DNA of 13,747 nt from UBA6049 sp965662345 (lineage in GTDB: Bacteria > Bacteroidota > Bacteroidia > Flavobacteriales_G > Salibacteraceae): NCBI GenBank assembly GCA_965662345.1, contig CBFIHE010000045.1, positions 1-13,747 on the forward strand, in the 5' to 3' direction. The translations under genes and the position numbers were made by a program. Below, piece by piece: positions 12,280 to 13,747 of the stretch. The notes beneath the pieces were generated by a model. The model made no database searches. It was not told the DNA's origin and saw only the letters and a list, made by a program, of their open reading frames with translations. Position 1 is the stretch's first letter; each line of letters opens with the position of its first letter.

Positions 12280-13247
12280 TGGACGTTTCTGTAGTTATTC
12301 CGCTCTTTAATGAAGAGGAGTCGCTGCCAGAATTGGTGGCTTGGATCAAGCGTGTGATGGATGAAAACCGTTACAGCTATGAAGTACTTCTCATAGATGA
12401 TGGTTCTCAAGACACTTCTTGGAAGGTGATTGAGCAGTTGTCTGCTGAAAATGCAAGCGTAAAAGGAATCAAATTCAGACGGAATTATGGCAAATCAGCA
12501 GCTTTAAACGTAGGTTTTGCGCATGCGCAAGGCGAAATGGTGGTAACCATGGATGCAGACTTGCAAGATAGCCCAGATGAGATACCAGAGTTCTATCAAA
12601 TGATTCACATTGAAGGCTATGATGTGGTATCTGGTTGGAAAAAGAAACGCCATGATCCACTCTCTAAAACCATTCCCACAAAGTTCTTCAATGCTGCAAC
12701 CCGCAAAATGAGCGGTATACATCTGCATGACTTCAATTGCGGATTAAAAGCCTACCGCCTGAATGTAGTGAAATGCATAGAGGTTTACGGAGAAATGCAT
12801 AGGTATATACCTGTATTGGCTAAACAAGCAGGATTCACCAATATCACAGAAAAAGTTGTTCAACACCGTGCTCGAAAGTATGGAAAGAGCAAGTTTGGAA
12901 TGAGCAGGTTCATAAATGGCTTTTTGGATTTAATGACCATTACTTTCCTTACTGGATATGGTAAAAAGCCCATGCACTTTTTTGGATTACTAGGAACACT
13001 CATGTTTATGGTTGGTTCTGGACTGGTAGTATATCTAGGTATAGAAAAGCTCTATTATTTAAATGCAGGAATTCGTTACAGATTGGTAACCGAAAGTCCG
13101 CTGTTTTATATCTCATTAACATCCATGATTTTAGGAACACAATTGTTTCTAGCCGGATTTTTGGGTGAGTTGGTAAGTAGAAGTGCTTCTGAACGCAATC
13201 ATTACGAAATAGAATCGTTCAGCAATACAGAACGCGTTAATTCATGA
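12279..13247 (+). CDS. GT2 glycosyltransferase, polyprenyl-phosphate glycosyltransferase (DPM1/GtrB-like)
   Basis: The start is ATG at 12279 (322 residues); the TTG at 12276 only adds one residue. The N-terminal GT-A domain has VSVVIPLFNEEESL (3-16), the nucleotide-binding DDGS (40-43) and the metal-binding DAD in MDADLQDSPDEIP (91-103). The CGLKAYR block (154-160), MHRYIPVLAKQAG (173-185) and the basic YGKSKFG (201-207) are typical of dolichol- and undecaprenyl-phosphate sugar synthases. Two C-terminal transmembrane helices follow (about 232-255 and 272-297), the usual GtrB/ArnC layout. It should move a hexose from a nucleotide sugar to a polyprenyl phosphate at the cytoplasmic face for later transfer to a surface glycan or lipid; which sugar is not visible. 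It overlaps the DUF4199 gene by one base and the MORN gene by four. Confidence 0.93.
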   Translation: MDVSVVIPLFNEEESLPELVAWIKRVMDENRYSYEVLLIDDGSQDTSWKVIEQLSAENASVKGIKFRRNYGKSAALNVGFAHAQGEMVVTMDADLQDSPDEIPEFYQMIHIEGYDVVSGWKKKRHDPLSKTIPTKFFNAATRKMSGIHLHDFNCGLKAYRLNVVKCIEVYGEMHRYIPVLAKQAGFTNITEKVVQHRARKYGKSKFGMSRFINGFLDLMTITFLTGYGKKPMHFFGLLGTLMFMVGSGLVVYLGIEKLYYLNAGIRYRLVTESPLFYISLTSMILGTQLFLAGFLGELVSRSASERNHYEIESFSNTERVNS

Positions 13248-13747
13248 TAAGAATAGTTCTCCTTTCTTGGTCTTTACTCTTAGTAAGCTTTGCGTATGCT
13301 CAGAAAAATGAAACCGATGAGCAGGATAGAAAGCAGGGGTATTGGGAGCAGACTTATTCCAATGGCAACATCAAATACAAGTGTAGTTTCAAAGACGATA
13401 AACCTGTTGGTGAGTTCATGCATTACGACTATCGCCTCAACTTAATCGCCAAGGTTAACCACCTGGGTAACGATTCGGCCTATGCCAAGTTATTTCATAG
13501 AGGTATGGTGGTTGCTGGTGAGGGCTATTATATCAATAAAGAAAAAACAGGGGAGTGGACTTTTTACGATAGACGCGGTAACCTTAGTGCAAAAGAGCAT
13601 TTTAAGCAGGGAATACGTAACGGTCAATCACTTACCTATTATCTTAACGGCAAAGTTTCGCGTAAAACACAGTATGTGGATGGCATTGAAACAGGAATGA
13701 GGATTGATTACAATGAAGAGGGCAACAAAATATTTGAAGGCACTGTT
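13244..13747 (+). CDS. secreted MORN-repeat-variant (YwqK-like) protein, 3' partial
   Basis: An ATG at 13244 opens a frame that stays open to the right edge (168 codons); the shorter frame at 13482-13700 is a shadow of it. The first 20 residues form a signal peptide (ending SFAYAQ). The mature part repeats the MORN_2 pattern, G-x-W-x-x-Y-x-x-x-G-x-x-x-x-x-x-x-x-x-G: GYWEQTYSNGNIKYKCSFKD (about 37-56), GEWTFYDRRGNLSAKEHFKQ (about 104-123), GQSLTYYLNGKVSRKTQYVD (about 127-146) and GMRIDYNEEGNKIFEG (about 151-166). Annotation pipelines call such proteins toxin-antitoxin YwqK-family antitoxin, but in Bacteroidota they are commonly exported repeat proteins, and no toxin gene is visible. The ATG overlaps the glycosyltransferase TGA as ATGA, so it is the third gene of that operon. 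The C-terminus is outside the window. Confidence 0.85.
   Translation, partial: MIRIVLLSWSLLLVSFAYAQKNETDEQDRKQGYWEQTYSNGNIKYKCSFKDDKPVGEFMHYDYRLNLIAKVNHLGNDSAYAKLFHRGMVVAGEGYYINKEKTGEWTFYDRRGNLSAKEHFKQGIRNGQSLTYYLNGKVSRKTQYVDGIETGMRIDYNEEGNKIFEGTV

Noticed and set aside
13244..13747. Toxin-antitoxin locus suggested by the YwqK-antitoxin label
   Set aside because: The protein has a signal peptide and MORN-type repeats, and no toxin-like gene is next to it; the label is a family name only.

Overview
The window looks like chromosomal DNA of a marine-type Bacteroidota, most likely Flavobacteriales (Cryomorphaceae or Schleiferiaceae-like; the family is a guess). The evidence is Bacteroidota-restricted families (DUF4294, DUF4199, DUF2911), Bacteroidota-type promoters of the form TTG-(16 to 21)-TAnnTTTG, almost no Shine-Dalgarno sequences, and tight operons with 1 to 4 base overlaps. 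Most of the window is ordinary housekeeping and envelope content. No phage, CRISPR array, insertion sequence or multi-gene defence system was found.

Layout. 1-1442: the end of an extended SDR/epimerase gene runs tail to tail into a SAM methyltransferase, overlapping by 30 bases. 1600-2779: DUF2911 and DUF4294 genes on +. 2776-5132 on -: an M1 metallopeptidase followed by a DUF192 protein; the DUF192 and DUF4294 stop codons share one CTAG palindrome. 5246-7061 on -: a compact operon of secreted endonuclease/exonuclease/phosphatase protein, dCTP deaminase (dcd) and YidD, joined by two ATGA overlaps. 7121-8022 on -: an MscS-type channel with a strong intrinsic terminator. 8023-8305: a divergent control region rich in repeats. 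8306-9457 on +: a LuxR/NarL response regulator and a small secreted helical protein with its own promoter and terminator. 9513-10046 on -: a cysteine dioxygenase gene broken by an in-frame TGA and lacking key active-site residues. 10047-10453: a gene-free stretch with strong potential for RNA or cruciform structure. 10454-11438 on +: an unrecognised 148-residue protein and a GyrI-like effector-binding protein, with two DnaA-box-like 9-mers between them. 11500-11599 on -: the SRP (4.5S) RNA, with a clear promoter and terminator. 11716 to the end on +: an operon of DUF4199 membrane protein, polyprenyl-phosphate-type GT2 glycosyltransferase and secreted MORN-repeat protein; the last runs off the window.

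How the genes fit together. Several products serve the envelope or protein export: SRP RNA and YidD (membrane protein targeting and insertion), MscS (osmotic release), the M1 peptidase and DUF192 protein (exported or anchored), and the DUF4199-GT2-MORN operon (probably surface glycan or lipid-linked sugar). dcd is the one clear nucleotide-metabolism gene. The items most worth a second look are the decayed cysteine dioxygenase with its structured, gene-free upstream region, the ordered repeats in the mscS/response-regulator control region, and the paired DnaA-box-like sites. None of these amounts to a proven new system.
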